DNA of 64,000 bases from Chromatiaceae bacterium (GTDB lineage: Bacteria; Pseudomonadota; Gammaproteobacteria; Chromatiales; Chromatiaceae), in assembly GCA_022340805.1 (NCBI GenBank), contig JAJDNF010000028.1, positions 33,754-97,753 of the forward strand, in the 5' to 3' direction. The notes beneath the pieces are model-generated. The model saw nothing but the letters and a program-made list of their open reading frames with translations. It was not told the DNA's origin and did not search any database. This document shows, in pieces, positions 29,135 through 38,505 of this stretch. The position numbers were made by a program, and so were the translations under genes. Numbering within the stretch: position 1 is the stretch's first letter; every line of letters starts with the position of its first letter.

Positions 29135-29460
29135 GCTCTAACTCCCGTCGTTACGTAATCGTTGTAGCGAATCTTCGCCGCGTGGGATCAGCTTCCCGCA
29201 TCGGCCTTCCTGAGGTCTTTTGCTGCATTGCAACAATCGCGTAAAGCTACCCCCAGAAGCCCCCCCGATCAATCACGGCAATCGACCGCTTATGGGCCCA
29301 ACAGCGCATTAAATGGGATTTTTTTATATTTTTAAAACAATAGCTTAAAATCATCGGACGGGTTTTGTGCGACGCATCATTTCGGCTTAATGCATAGCAT
29401 TGATAATCCCTATCCTGGGACCCGCCCGGGCGCGGCACAAAGACCGGCCCCGGGGCCTGC
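29135..29460. other. 326-base aceA promoter region and malic enzyme downstream region
   Basis: No gene. The middle part (29310-29360) is AT-rich with T and A runs, the best place for a promoter or terminator on the minus strand. It contains the TGCATTGCAACAA box at 29224-29236 and a TTACGTAA palindrome next to the aceA start. Confidence 0.5.
29224..29236. promoter_or_regulatory. PhaR-like box upstream of aceA
   Basis: TGCATTGCAACAA shares the TGCAnTGCA dyad and CAA tail with the two boxes in the phaE/phaA intergenic region. It lies 90-102 bases before the aceA start. A PhaR gene is present at 38.5 kb. The role is inferred from the shared motif. Confidence 0.5.
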
Positions 29461-31203
29461 TCAAAGGGCGTCTTCGGCCAGCACGTAGGGCAGGTACTCA
29501 GGCCGCCACATGCGTGAGCGCACGAACGCGGAAAGCCCGGCCAGGTCCTCATCGGCAAGGTCGGTGCGGCGCGCCGAACCCTCGCGCAGCGCCACGGCCA
29601 ACACCCGGCTGGCGACGTTCACGCTGACCTCGCGCAGGTCGTTGATCGGTGGAAAGATGCGGCCGCGCGCGAGGTAGTGCTGCTCGGTGTACTCGGCCAG
29701 CGCGAACGCCGACTCGATGATCATCGCATCGCTGATGCGCCGGCAGCGCCCGAGGATCGCGGCAAAACCGATGCCGGGGAACACGAAGGCATTGTTGCCC
29801 TGGCCGACCAGGTGGCGCTGGCCCGCGTATTCAACATCCTCGAACGGGCTGCCGGTGGCCACGATGGCCCGGCCCTCGGTCCAGGCAACCAGATCGAGCG
29901 GGATCGCCTCGCAGTTCGAGGTCGGATTGGACAGCGGGAAAATGATCGGCCGCGGCGTGTTTTGCGCCATATGCCTGACGATCGGTTCACTGAACAGACC
30001 GCTGACCCCGGTCAGGCCAAGCAGCACCGTCGGTCCGGCCTGCTCGATCACCTCCCACAGGCTTGGGATTTCGCCGGAGATGGACCAGTCCGCATAGGTC
30101 TCCGGGAACTGGCTGACCGGCAGCTGATAGCCGTGCGCCGACACCCCCTCGACGACCAGGCCAGCGGCATCCATCACGAACATCTGGCGACGCGCCTGCG
30201 CGCGCGACAGCCCCTCGTGTACCAGCCCTTCCTGGATCGCCTTGGCTACACCGACCCCGCCGGCGCCGGCGCCAACCACCACGATCGTCTGCGCGGTCAG
30301 GGATTCCCCCTTCAGTTTGCAGGCGGCAATCAGGCCGGCCAGCGTGACTGCACCGGTGCCCTGGATATCGTCATTGAACGAGGCGATGCGGTCCTTGTAG
30401 CGCTCGAGCACCTTGAACGCGACGTCCTTGGCAAAGTCCTCCCACTGGATGATCGCCTTCGGCCAGCGCCGCCCAACCGCCTCGACGAACCGGTCGACCA
30501 GTTCGAAATAGGCGTCACCACGCAGGCGCGGCTCATGTATGCCGAGATAATCCGGGTCTTCGAGCAGTTCGCCGCGATCGGTGCCGACGTCGATATTGAC
30601 CGGCATGGTATGGAACGGGCTGACCCCGGCCCCTGCCGTGTACAGCGCCAGCTTGCCGATGCAGATCGCCAGGCCGCCGTGCCCCTGGTCGCCGATACCG
30701 AGGATCGCCGAGGAATCGGTCGCGACGATCATGCGTACGTCGTACAGCGGGTAGTCGACGAGGATCTGGTCGATGTGATCGATGTTCTTCGAAGATACCG
30801 TGATGCCGCGCGGTGCCTGGTACAGGTCACTGTATTGCTGCACCGCCTTGCCGACCGTCGGCGTATAGACGATCGGCATCATCTCCTCCAGGTGCTGTTG
30901 CAGCATCGCGTAGAAGCGCACCTCGGAGCGTTCCTGCATCGCGCGCAGGTACTGGTACTTGGCGATGTCGTCGGTCTGACGGCAGTAGCCGCGATACAGC
31001 CGCGCGACCTGCTGCGACAAGGTGCCCACCTGCGGCGGCAGCATGCCCTCCAGGCCGAGTTCGCGGCGTTCACGCTCGGTAAAGGCGGTTCCCTTGTTGG
31101 TGGCGGCCAGGCGCAGCAGCGCGCTGCCGCGCAGATAGACCTCCAGGTATGCCTTGCCCTGACCGTCCCGCTTGTAGGCGAAATAGGGACTGAGTCGTGC
31201 CAT
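29461..31203 (-). CDS. maeA: NAD-dependent malic enzyme
   Basis: A 580-residue malic enzyme of the long, NAD-preferring type (malate to pyruvate and CO2). It contains YTPTVGKAVQQYS, the metal/substrate region WEDFAKDVAFKVLERY with FNDDIQGTGAV, and the dinucleotide loop VVVGAGAGGVGVA. Start ATG 31203 is 12 bases after the glcB stop, so the two are one operon in which glyoxylate plus acetyl-CoA becomes malate and then pyruvate. Cofactor choice is inferred from overall similarity to MaeA (SfcA). Confidence 0.9.
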   Translation of the reverse strand: MARLSPYFAYKRDGQGKAYLEVYLRGSALLRLAATNKGTAFTERERRELGLEGMLPPQVGTLSQQVARLYRGYCRQTDDIAKYQYLRAMQERSEVRFYAMLQQHLEEMMPIVYTPTVGKAVQQYSDLYQAPRGITVSSKNIDHIDQILVDYPLYDVRMIVATDSSAILGIGDQGHGGLAICIGKLALYTAGAGVSPFHTMPVNIDVGTDRGELLEDPDYLGIHEPRLRGDAYFELVDRFVEAVGRRWPKAIIQWEDFAKDVAFKVLERYKDRIASFNDDIQGTGAVTLAGLIAACKLKGESLTAQTIVVVGAGAGGVGVAKAIQEGLVHEGLSRAQARRQMFVMDAAGLVVEGVSAHGYQLPVSQFPETYADWSISGEIPSLWEVIEQAGPTVLLGLTGVSGLFSEPIVRHMAQNTPRPIIFPLSNPTSNCEAIPLDLVAWTEGRAIVATGSPFEDVEYAGQRHLVGQGNNAFVFPGIGFAAILGRCRRISDAMIIESAFALAEYTEQHYLARGRIFPPINDLREVSVNVASRVLAVALREGSARRTDLADEDLAGLSAFVRSRMWRPEYLPYVLAEDAL

Positions 31204-31215
31204 GCATGCGCCGGT

Positions 31216-33411
31216 TCAGGCAGGCTGCTGCAGCGACGACTTCAACGCGGCGCGGTAGGCATGCAGCAGCGGCTCGGTATAGCCGTTCGGTTGCACGCGG
31301 CCCTTCAGGACCAGGTCGAGTGCGGCCCGGAATGCGACCCCATCGAAGTTCGGCGCCATCGGCCGGTAGTCGGGATCGGCCGCGTTCTGCTGATCGACCA
31401 CGCCAGCCATACGCTCGAAGGTCGCGACCACCTGCGCCTCGTCGCAGAGGCCGTGGTGCAGCCAGTTGGCCATGTGCTGGCTGGAAATGCGCAGGGTTGC
31501 ACGATCTTCCATCAGCCCGACATCGTGGATATCCGGTACCTTCGAGCAGCCCACGCCCGCATCTATCCAGCGCACCACGTAGCCCAGGATACCCTGCGCG
31601 TTGTTGTCCAGCTCGCGCTGGATCTGCTCGGCGCTCAGGCGCGCCGGGTCGTGCATCATCGGCGGAGTCAGGATGTCGTCGAGGCTGGCACGCGGGCGTG
31701 CGCCCAGCTCTGCCTGGCGCCGCGCGACATCGATGTCGTGATAGTGCATCGCATGCAGCGTCGCCGCGGTCGGCGACGGCACCCAGGCACAGTTCGCACC
31801 CGCCTGCGGATGGGCCATCTTGGCCTGGATCATGTTCGCCATCTGGTCCGGAATCGGCCACATGCCCTTGCCGATCTGTGCCCGCCCGGCGAAGCCGCAG
31901 GCCAGGCCCACATCGACGTTCCAGTCCTCGTAGGCCGCGATCCATTTCTGGTTCTTGATCTCGGCCTTGGGCAGCACCGGGCCAAGCTCCATGCTGGTAT
32001 GGATCTCGTCTCCGGTGCGATCGAGGAAGCCGGTATTGATGAAGATCACGCGTTCCCTCGCGGCCCGGATGCATTCCATCAGATTGACCGTGGTACGCCG
32101 CTCCTCGTCCATGATCCCCACCTTCAGCGTGTTGCGGGCCAGGCCCAACAGGTCCTCGACCCGCGTGAACAGGGTGACAGTGAACGCGACCTCTTCGGGG
32201 CCGTGCATCTTCGGCTTGACGATATACACGCTACCGCTACGCGAGTTGCGGAAGCGGCCGTTGCCGCGCAGGTCGTGCATCGCGATCAGGCTGGTTAACA
32301 CCGCATCCAGGATGCCCTCCGGGACCTGGTCGCCGGCGGCGTCCAGTACCGCCTCGTTGGTCATCAGGTGACCGACGTTGCGCACCAGCATCAGGCTGCG
32401 CCCCGGCAGCACCAGCGGGCCGCCGGCCGAGGCGGTGTACTCGCGATCGGGGTTCAGGGCCCGATCGACGGGCTTGCCGCGCTTGTAGAACCTCTCGCTG
32501 AGGTCGCCACGCATCAGGCCCAGCCAGTTCGCGTAGACCTGGACCTTGTCCTGCGCGTCGACCGCAGCGACCGAGTCTTCGCAGTCCATGATCGTGGTGA
32601 TCGCCGCCTCGAGCTGGACATCGCGGATGCCGGCAGGATGCAGCTTGGCCACCGGGTTGTCGGGGTCGATCAGGATGTCGATGTGCAGCCCGTGGTTGCG
32701 CAGCAGGATGCTGCTCAGGCGGCCTTCGGTCTCACGGTAACCGACGAACTCGGCCGGATCGACCAGCCCGGTTACCTGACCGTTGACCAGCGTCGCGGCC
32801 AATCCCTGGTGGTCGTTGAAGCTGACCAGCGAGTAGGCGCTGACATCGGCGTGCGAGCCGTCGGTCAACGGTACCGCATCGTCGAGAAACGCGGTCGCGC
32901 GCGCCACCACCGCGGCACCGCGCCGCGCGTTGAAGCTCAGGCCCTGCGCGAGCTCACCCTCGTTCGCGATCACGTCGGTGCCGTAGAAGGCGTCGTACAG
33001 GCTGCCCCAGCGTGCATTGGCCGCATTCAGCGCGTAGCGCGCATTGTTGACCGGGACGACCAGCTGCGGACCGGCGACATGGGCGATCTCGTCATCCACG
33101 TCCGCGGTGCTGATCTGAAACGCCTCGCCCTCGGGCACCAGGTAACCGATCTCGCTCAGAAACGCCTTGTACCCCGGCATATCGACGGCCTGGCCGCGGT
33201 GTGCCTTGCACCAGCTGTCGAGCTGCAGCTGCAACTGGTCGCGCTTGTCCAGCAGGGCGCGATTGACGGGCGCCAGGTCGGCGACCAGCCGCGCAAATCC
33301 CTCCCAGAACGCCTGCGGATCGACACCGGTGCCAGGGATGGCATCCTTCTGAACAAACTCGTAAAGCGATTCTGCAACCTGCAGGCCAGCAACGGCTACG
33401 CGCTCTGTCAT
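31216..33411 (-). CDS. glcB: malate synthase G
   Basis: A 731-residue monomeric malate synthase G, condensing glyoxylate with acetyl-CoA. Present are [29 protein letters not shown], the catalytic-site [34 protein letters not shown], and [12 protein letters not shown]. Full length with ATG 33411 and a GGAAG ribosome-binding site. First of a two-gene operon with malic enzyme. It uses the G isoform rather than AceB. Confidence 0.97.
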   Translation of the reverse strand: MTERVAVAGLQVAESLYEFVQKDAIPGTGVDPQAFWEGFARLVADLAPVNRALLDKRDQLQLQLDSWCKAHRGQAVDMPGYKAFLSEIGYLVPEGEAFQISTADVDDEIAHVAGPQLVVPVNNARYALNAANARWGSLYDAFYGTDVIANEGELAQGLSFNARRGAAVVARATAFLDDAVPLTDGSHADVSAYSLVSFNDHQGLAATLVNGQVTGLVDPAEFVGYRETEGRLSSILLRNHGLHIDILIDPDNPVAKLHPAGIRDVQLEAAITTIMDCEDSVAAVDAQDKVQVYANWLGLMRGDLSERFYKRGKPVDRALNPDREYTASAGGPLVLPGRSLMLVRNVGHLMTNEAVLDAAGDQVPEGILDAVLTSLIAMHDLRGNGRFRNSRSGSVYIVKPKMHGPEEVAFTVTLFTRVEDLLGLARNTLKVGIMDEERRTTVNLMECIRAARERVIFINTGFLDRTGDEIHTSMELGPVLPKAEIKNQKWIAAYEDWNVDVGLACGFAGRAQIGKGMWPIPDQMANMIQAKMAHPQAGANCAWVPSPTAATLHAMHYHDIDVARRQAELGARPRASLDDILTPPMMHDPARLSAEQIQRELDNNAQGILGYVVRWIDAGVGCSKVPDIHDVGLMEDRATLRISSQHMANWLHHGLCDEAQVVATFERMAGVVDQQNAADPDYRPMAPNFDGVAFRAALDLVLKGRVQPNGYTEPLLHAYRAALKSSLQQPA

Positions 33412-33608
33412 GACAAGACTTCCCCAACGACAGCTATCAGTGAGAAGTAAAGACTATGAGCGCGAGGCCGGGAATTCTTATAGTTAATCTGGCCGCCTCA
33501 TCATTTAGCGATGCAATCATGCCCTACCGGCCGGCCCCGGGGCCTGCCGGGCCTGCATCCAGGAGCCGCCCAGGGCAAGGTGGGCGCCGCGACCGCCATC
33601 CACCCGGG

Positions 33609-33632
33609 GCACCGGCCACCGGTGGCCGGTGC
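33609..33632. repeat. perfect 24-base palindrome between phaC and glcB
   Basis: Each 12-base arm (33609-33620 and 33621-33632) is the exact reverse complement of the other, with a CCGG centre and no loop. It lies 16 bases from the phaC terminator hairpin. It could be a cruciform, a protein-binding site, or part of a double terminator. Confidence 0.6.
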
Positions 33633-33647
33633 TGGCCGAAGGGAGAA

Positions 33648-33674
33648 CGGCCCGCCATGCGTCATGGCGGGCCG
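33648..33674 (-). terminator. phaC transcript terminator
   Basis: Perfect 12-base stem with a 3-base loop (arms 33648-33659 and 33663-33674), 27 bases after the phaC stop on the minus strand. The following bases read CTCCCTTC, a weak pyrimidine tail. Confidence 0.65.
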
Positions 33675-33701
33675 CTGCGGACGTCGATCAGCGCGGGCTG
33701 G

Positions 33702-34763
33702 TCAGCGCGCGTTGAGCCATTCTCCGATCGCCGGCGGCACCATCTTCTGCGCCTTGCCGCTGACATAGATCCCGATATGGCCACCCGGGAACGAGAGTTC
33801 GGTGTAGTCCTTGGTACCGACATACTTCTTCAGCGCCCTGGAGGCATCCGGCGGCACCAGGTGGTCCTGCTCGGCGAACACATTCAGCACCGGCATCGTG
33901 ACCTTGCGCAGATTGACCGTATGCTCCCCGATCTGCACCTCTCCCTTGATCAGCTTGTTCTGCTGGAAGAAATCCTTGATGAACTGGCGGAAGGTCTCGC
34001 CGGCCTGATCCGGGCTGTCGAAGATCCATTTCTCCATGCGCATAAAATTCTTCAGCGCCTTGGGGTCATCCATCAGATCGACCACGCCGAGGTACTTCTG
34101 TGCCATCAGCTGGTAGGGCTTCAGGTTGAGGAAGGTCCAGTTCAACATCTCGCCGGGGATATTGCCCTGTGTATCGACCAGCAGATCGATATCGATGTTC
34201 TGCACCCAGTGGCTGAGCATGTTGTCCGGGGTCTTGTAATCGACCGGAGTCACCATGGTGACCAGGTTGCGTATCTTTTCCGGATGCATAGCCGCATAAC
34301 ACAGGCTGAAGGCACCGCCCTGGCAGATGCCGAGGACGTTCAGCTTGTCGACCCCGTGCCGCGCGCAGATCACGTCGATGCAGCGATCGATATAGCCATT
34401 GATGTAGTCGTCCATCGTCAGGAAGCGGTCGGCCGCGTCCGGATAACCCCAATCGATCAGGTAGACGTCCTGACCGGCCTCGAGCAGACCCTGAATGGTC
34501 GAGCGATTTTCCTGCAGATCGGTCATGTATGGGCGGTTCACCAGCGCATACACGATCAACAGCGGCGTCTTGTTGCTTGCCGGCGTCTCGCTCTTGAAGC
34601 GATACAGCACCAGCTTGTCTTCCTTGTAGATCGGTTCTTTCGGCGTGACGCCGCTCGGGATGTCACCCACATCCATCAGGTTGCCGACACCCTTGGCGAG
34701 TTTTTCGTTGAAGCTGCGAGCCTCGCTCACAATCTCGTCGGGGCGCATTTGAAATGGAATCAT
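33702..34763 (-). CDS. phaC: class III PHA synthase catalytic subunit PhaC
   Basis: A 353-residue alpha/beta-hydrolase-fold polymerase that joins (R)-3-hydroxyacyl-CoA units into polyhydroxyalkanoate on granules. The nucleophile is Cys147 in the modified lipase box GICQGG; the Asp lies in FAEQDHLVPP and the His in FPGGHIG. Its length of about 350 is diagnostic of class III, which needs PhaE. PhaE lies 27 bases upstream on the same strand. Confidence 0.95.
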   Translation of the reverse strand: MIPFQMRPDEIVSEARSFNEKLAKGVGNLMDVGDIPSGVTPKEPIYKEDKLVLYRFKSETPASNKTPLLIVYALVNRPYMTDLQENRSTIQGLLEAGQDVYLIDWGYPDAADRFLTMDDYINGYIDRCIDVICARHGVDKLNVLGICQGGAFSLCYAAMHPEKIRNLVTMVTPVDYKTPDNMLSHWVQNIDIDLLVDTQGNIPGEMLNWTFLNLKPYQLMAQKYLGVVDLMDDPKALKNFMRMEKWIFDSPDQAGETFRQFIKDFFQQNKLIKGEVQIGEHTVNLRKVTMPVLNVFAEQDHLVPPDASRALKKYVGTKDYTELSFPGGHIGIYVSGKAQKMVPPAIGEWLNAR

Positions 34764-34790
34764 TCTGTGTAATCCTCTCTTGGTCCGCGG

Positions 34791-36239
34791 TCAGCCCAGC
34801 AGTTTCTTGGCCTGCCCAATCCAGTCATCGCGCAGGATGCGTCCCTGCGCCTTCAGAGACTCGTCGAGCCGTTCAGCGAAGTCGGTGTTCATCTGTGCCA
34901 GCTTGGCGAAATTCTTGATGCCCTGCGCATAGAGTTTCTCCATCATCTTCGGACCTATGCCCTTGATGGCCGTGAGATCCTCCTCGGTGTCGTCGTCGAT
35001 CGGCAGGCTATCCTGTGCCGGCGGTTTCGTCCGGCTCCCGCCTTTGGCTGCGGATGCCGCACGCGCGGGCTTGCTCAGCCTCTCGACCTGCGCGCGCAGC
35101 TGCGCGATTTCATGCCTGAGCTGGCGGTTTTCGCGACGGTTCTCCTGCTGCCGACCCTGCATCGTGTCGACCTCCGAGCGGGTCGGGATATTCATCAGCT
35201 CATACTGGTGCTCGACCAGCTCATTCATGTCTTTGCGCACCCGCATCAGTGCATTCACCAGATCACCGTAGACGACCTGGTATTCGTCACTCATCGCGAA
35301 CTTGGCGTAGGCTTCCTCGCTCCCATCGACCCACATGTCGTACAGGCCGCGCAGCGACTCGATCTTTTTGCCATCCTTGTGCAGCGCCTGCAGGCGCTTC
35401 TGCACAGCATCGAGCGACGCCAGTGCAGTCTTCGCGAATGCCAGCTTGTAGCCGCGCAGCGAGTCATGGTAGCTGAGCAGGTGACGCGCCAGACGTTGCA
35501 GGCGTTCCTGTTGCTCGCGCGTGTAGCCGAGACCGGGCATCGACAATGCGCGCAAGAACTGCTCCTGGGCGGCGCCCACGCCGGGCATCTCGATGCCGCC
35601 GGGCAGATGTCCCTCGGCTACCTCTTTCAGGAAATGCTGTGACATGTTCAGCCAGGGAGCGACCGAATCGGCGAGCTGCGCCCAGGTGCTGAGCGTGGTC
35701 CCGCTGACGCCAGGCAGGTCGGGGGTTGCGACATCGAAGTTGTTCTGGATCTGCGCGATCCACTGCTGCAGCGCAGCCTGCATCGACGACATCCACATGT
35801 TCAGCGCCGCGTCCGGCTGCTCCTGGCCAGCCGCCCCGAACATGCCCTCGGCCATCGACATGAAGCTCTTGCCCATGTCATAGAAGCGCTGCGCCACGGT
35901 GCCGATCTCGCCCTGCGCCTGTGGCTTGATCGCCGACCACCACTGCTCCAGCGCACCCTCGAGCGGGTTCCTGGCGGCGGTGAACGAGGCAAAGGGATTG
36001 CCCGCGAACGGGTTGTTCGCAAACGGGTTCTGCGCGAACGGATTCTGGCCGAACGGATTGCCCGCGGTGGGACTGAATGCCGCAAACGGATTGCTCGCAG
36101 ACGCCTTTTCGCTACCCGCGGCGAATGCACCGGCACCCGCTTTCTGGGCGAATTCGCTCCAGGTATCCCAGTACTTGCGCTGGGTCGCGACCCAGTCGTT
36201 TATCAATGATTCGTTCCAGATATTCGCATTCGTGCTCAT
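34791..36239 (-). CDS. phaE: class III PHA synthase subunit PhaE with NPF repeats and C-terminal HhH domain
   Basis: A 482-residue PhaE, partner of PhaC. ATG 36239 begins MSTNANIWNESLINDWV. Residues 61-85 are five tandem pentapeptides NPFxx, preceded by NPFAA at 50; this is followed by the helical PhaE core (LEQWWSAI to about 370), a basic linker, and a C-terminal segment from residue 421 (DLTAIKGIGPKMMEKLYAQG) that has the helix-hairpin-helix GIGP pattern. Typical PhaE is roughly 360-400 residues, so both the repeat and the tail are additions. The tail may bind nucleic acid or protein and might tether granules; this is inference. First gene of phaEC, divergent from phaAB. Confidence 0.9.
   Translation of the reverse strand: MSTNANIWNESLINDWVATQRKYWDTWSEFAQKAGAGAFAAGSEKASASNPFAAFSPTAGNPFGQNPFAQNPFANNPFAGNPFASFTAARNPLEGALEQWWSAIKPQAQGEIGTVAQRFYDMGKSFMSMAEGMFGAAGQEQPDAALNMWMSSMQAALQQWIAQIQNNFDVATPDLPGVSGTTLSTWAQLADSVAPWLNMSQHFLKEVAEGHLPGGIEMPGVGAAQEQFLRALSMPGLGYTREQQERLQRLARHLLSYHDSLRGYKLAFAKTALASLDAVQKRLQALHKDGKKIESLRGLYDMWVDGSEEAYAKFAMSDEYQVVYGDLVNALMRVRKDMNELVEHQYELMNIPTRSEVDTMQGRQQENRRENRQLRHEIAQLRAQVERLSKPARAASAAKGGSRTKPPAQDSLPIDDDTEEDLTAIKGIGPKMMEKLYAQGIKNFAKLAQMNTDFAERLDESLKAQGRILRDDWIGQAKKLLG
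35985..36059 (-). repeat. five tandem 15-base units encoding NPFxx in phaE
   Basis: In-frame repeat encoding NPFGQ, NPFAQ, NPFAN, NPFAG and NPFAS (residues 61-85). The units differ mainly in the last two codons, consistent with slippage followed by drift. Low-complexity, probably a flexible linker. Confidence 0.75.
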
Positions 36240-36308
36240 AATTCGGTGGTCCAGGTAATTGTGTTGCGGTTGCTTCTTGTGGCCCATCTGCCGGCTTGAT
36301 CGCCGAAA

Positions 36309-36325
36309 TTGTGCAATGCACCAAA
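36309..36325. promoter_or_regulatory. PhaR-like box 1 between phaE and phaA
   Basis: TTGTGCAATGCACCAAA, containing the perfect odd dyad GTGCA-A-TGCAC. It fits the PhaR consensus TGCRNYGCASMA that I recall from Bradyrhizobium. It lies 148 bases before phaA and 70 bases before phaE. Confidence 0.6.
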
Positions 36326-36343
36326 ACACGCTACCATGCATTC

Positions 36344-36360
36344 TTGTGCAGTGCAACAAA
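36344..36360. promoter_or_regulatory. PhaR-like box 2 between phaE and phaA
   Basis: TTGTGCAGTGCAACAAA, a direct repeat of box 1 with two mismatches, starting 35 bases later. Together the pair could control both divergent PHA operons. Confidence 0.6.
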
Positions 36361-36472
36361 GTTCAGCGGAGGCCACCGGACACGCTAGAAAAGCCCGGGG
36401 CGACGCTGAAAGTCTAGTTTCTCTCGCGTTCCCTGCTACAAGCGCAGGAACCTTTCAACTTCGGAGGATTTC

Positions 36473-37660
36473 ATGAGCAAAGATGTCGTTATCGTCGCCG
36501 CCGCGCGCACCGCAGTCGGTTCTTTTGGTGGCAGCCTGGCCGATATTCCGGCCCACCGACTGGGCGCCACAGTGGTCAAGAACCTGCTCGAGCGCACCGG
36601 ACTGAGGCCGGATCAGATCGATGAGGTCATCCTGGGTCAGGTGCTGACCGCCGGAACCGGCCAGAACCCCGCTCGCCAGACCGTGATCGAGGCGGGCCTG
36701 TCGCAGGAGACCCCGGCGATGACCATCAACAAGGTCTGTGGCAGCGGTCTCAAGGCCGTGCACCTGGCCTACCAGGCGGTCAAGTGTGGCGACGCCGACA
36801 TCGTGATCGCGGGCGGCCAGGAGAACATGAGCGCCTCACCGCATGTATTGCCCTCCTCGCGCAAGGGCAAGATGATGGGCGACTGGCAGATGACCGACAC
36901 GATGATCAAGGACGGCCTGTGGTGCGCATTCAACGACTGTCACATGGGCATCACCGCTGAGAATATCGCCGAAAAATACAGTTTCAGCCGCGCCGATCAG
37001 GACCTGTTCGCCGCCGAATCGCAGAACCGCACCGAGAAGGCCCAGGTCGCCGGCAATTTCGACGCCGAGATCGTCCCGGTCGAGATACCGCAACGCAAGG
37101 GCGACCCGGTCGTGTTCGCCAAGGACGAGTTTCCGCGGGCCGGCACCACGGCCGACAAACTCGGCGGTCTGCGTCCGGCGTTCAAGAAGGACGGCACCGT
37201 CACCGCTGGCAATGCCTCGGGCATCAACGACGGCGCGGCTGCGGTGGTCGTGATGTCGGCGGAGAAGGCCGCCGAACTCGGGCTCAAGCCGCTGGTCCGC
37301 ATCGTGTCGTTCTCCAGCGCCGGGGTCGACCCGGCGATCATGGGTACCGGTCCGATCCCGGCAACCCGGAAATGCCTGGACAAGGCCGGCTGGTCGGTGT
37401 CGGACCTGGATATGGTCGAGGCCAACGAGGCGTTTGCCGCCCAGGCGATGTCGGTCAACAAGGAACTCGGTTGGGATCCCGCAAAAGTCAACGTCTCCGG
37501 CGGCGCGATTTCGATCGGCCACCCGATCGGGGCATCCGGTGCGCGTGTGCTGGTCACCCTCCTGCACGGCATGCAGCGTGAACACGCCAAAAAAGGTTTG
37601 GCTACACTCTGTATTGGGGGCGGCCAGGGCGTCGCCATGGCCGTGGAGACATTGGAGTGA
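36473..37660 (+). CDS. phaA: acetyl-CoA C-acetyltransferase PhaA
   Basis: A 395-residue thiolase condensing two acetyl-CoA to acetoacetyl-CoA, the first step of PHA synthesis. The acylated cysteine is in [11 protein letters not shown] (about residue 88); [20 protein letters not shown] and the C-terminal CIGGGQG segment complete the active site. A GGAGG site precedes ATG 36473. phaB begins one base after its stop, so assignment as the biosynthetic thiolase is strong. Confidence 0.95.
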   Translation: MSKDVVIVAAARTAVGSFGGSLADIPAHRLGATVVKNLLERTGLRPDQIDEVILGQVLTAGTGQNPARQTVIEAGLSQETPAMTINKVCGSGLKAVHLAYQAVKCGDADIVIAGGQENMSASPHVLPSSRKGKMMGDWQMTDTMIKDGLWCAFNDCHMGITAENIAEKYSFSRADQDLFAAESQNRTEKAQVAGNFDAEIVPVEIPQRKGDPVVFAKDEFPRAGTTADKLGGLRPAFKKDGTVTAGNASGINDGAAAVVVMSAEKAAELGLKPLVRIVSFSSAGVDPAIMGTGPIPATRKCLDKAGWSVSDLDMVEANEAFAAQAMSVNKELGWDPAKVNVSGGAISIGHPIGASGARVLVTLLHGMQREHAKKGLATLCIGGGQGVAMAVETLE

Positions 37661-37661
37661 A

Positions 37662-38399
37662 ATGATTGATTTAACAGGAAAAGTTGCACTCGTAACCGGA
37701 GGTACCGGCGGCATCGGCTCAGCCATCTGTAAGCGGCTGGCCGAAGCCGGGGCGCGTATCGTGACCACTTACCGAAACCGCGACAAGGCGGTGGCCTGGG
37801 CGGCCGAACAGGAATTCGAGCCGCTCCTGATTGCCTGTGACGTCGGCAGCTATGAGGACTGCGTGCGCATGCGCGAGGAACTCGAGGCCAAGGGGCTGCC
37901 GGTGGATATCGTGGTCAACAATGCCGGGATCACGCGTGACGCCACATTCAAGAAGATCACGCCCGAACACTGGCGTCAGGTCATCAGCTCCGACCTGGAC
38001 AGCGTGTTCAACGTAAGCCACCAGTTCGTGACCCAGATGACCGAACGCGGCTGGGGACGCGTGATCAACATCGCATCGGTCAATGGTCAGAAGGGCTGTT
38101 TCGGCCAGACCAACTACTGCGCCGCCAAGGCCGGAATGCACGGTTTCACGATGGCACTGGCGCTGGAGGTGGCGCGCAAGGGCGTGACAGTCAACACCGT
38201 GTCGCCCGGCTACATCGCCACCGACATGGTGATGGCGGTGCGCGAAGAGGTGCGTGAGCAGATCATCGCCCAGATCCCGGTGGGCCGACTTGGACGGCCC
38301 GACGAGATCGCCGGGCTGGTCACCTTCCTGTCCTCCGATGACGCCGGATTCATCACCGGCGCCAATCTGGCGGCGAATGGCGGCCAGCATATGCACTAG
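37662..38399 (+). CDS. phaB: acetoacetyl-CoA reductase PhaB
   Basis: A 245-residue short-chain dehydrogenase that reduces acetoacetyl-CoA to (R)-3-hydroxybutyryl-CoA, usually with NADPH. The nucleotide loop TGGTGGIG is at 12-19, NNAG follows, the catalytic Ser lies in NIASVNGQKG, and YCAAK holds Tyr/Lys. ATG 37662 follows the phaA stop by one base; longer in-frame starts run into phaA. Confidence 0.95.
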   Translation: MIDLTGKVALVTGGTGGIGSAICKRLAEAGARIVTTYRNRDKAVAWAAEQEFEPLLIACDVGSYEDCVRMREELEAKGLPVDIVVNNAGITRDATFKKITPEHWRQVISSDLDSVFNVSHQFVTQMTERGWGRVINIASVNGQKGCFGQTNYCAAKAGMHGFTMALALEVARKGVTVNTVSPGYIATDMVMAVREEVREQIIAQIPVGRLGRPDEIAGLVTFLSSDDAGFITGANLAANGGQHMH

Positions 38400-38408
38400 T
38401 AAGGACGA

Positions 38409-38426
38409 GGCGGGCCCCGGCCCGCC
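38409..38426 (+). terminator. hairpin after phaB
   Basis: Perfect 7-base stem GGCGGGC/GCCCGCC with a 4-base loop, 10 bases after the phaB stop. The tail is CTTCCC, so it is a weak intrinsic terminator that may let some transcription reach phaR. Confidence 0.5.
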
Positions 38427-38448
38427 CTTCCCTGCGCGTCGATGGCCG

Positions 38449-38454
38449 TATAAT
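38449..38454 (+). promoter_or_regulatory. possible -10 element of phaR
   Basis: An exact TATAAT hexamer 52 bases before the phaR start and after the phaB hairpin. The -35 region is poor, so the promoter call is tentative. Confidence 0.4.
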
Positions 38455-38505
38455 CCACCGAATACCGTCGAGAATTTTTCGATTCAGGCACGAGGAGTGT
38501 CCGAG

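Noticed and set aside
27560..29158. 532-codon plus-strand frame opposite aceA
   Set aside because: aceA is complete on the other strand, and the frame has no recognisable features.
29677..32298. 873-codon open frame on the plus strand opposite maeA and glcB
   Set aside because: It is antisense to two well-conserved genes and has no domain. High GC makes long opposite frames common here.
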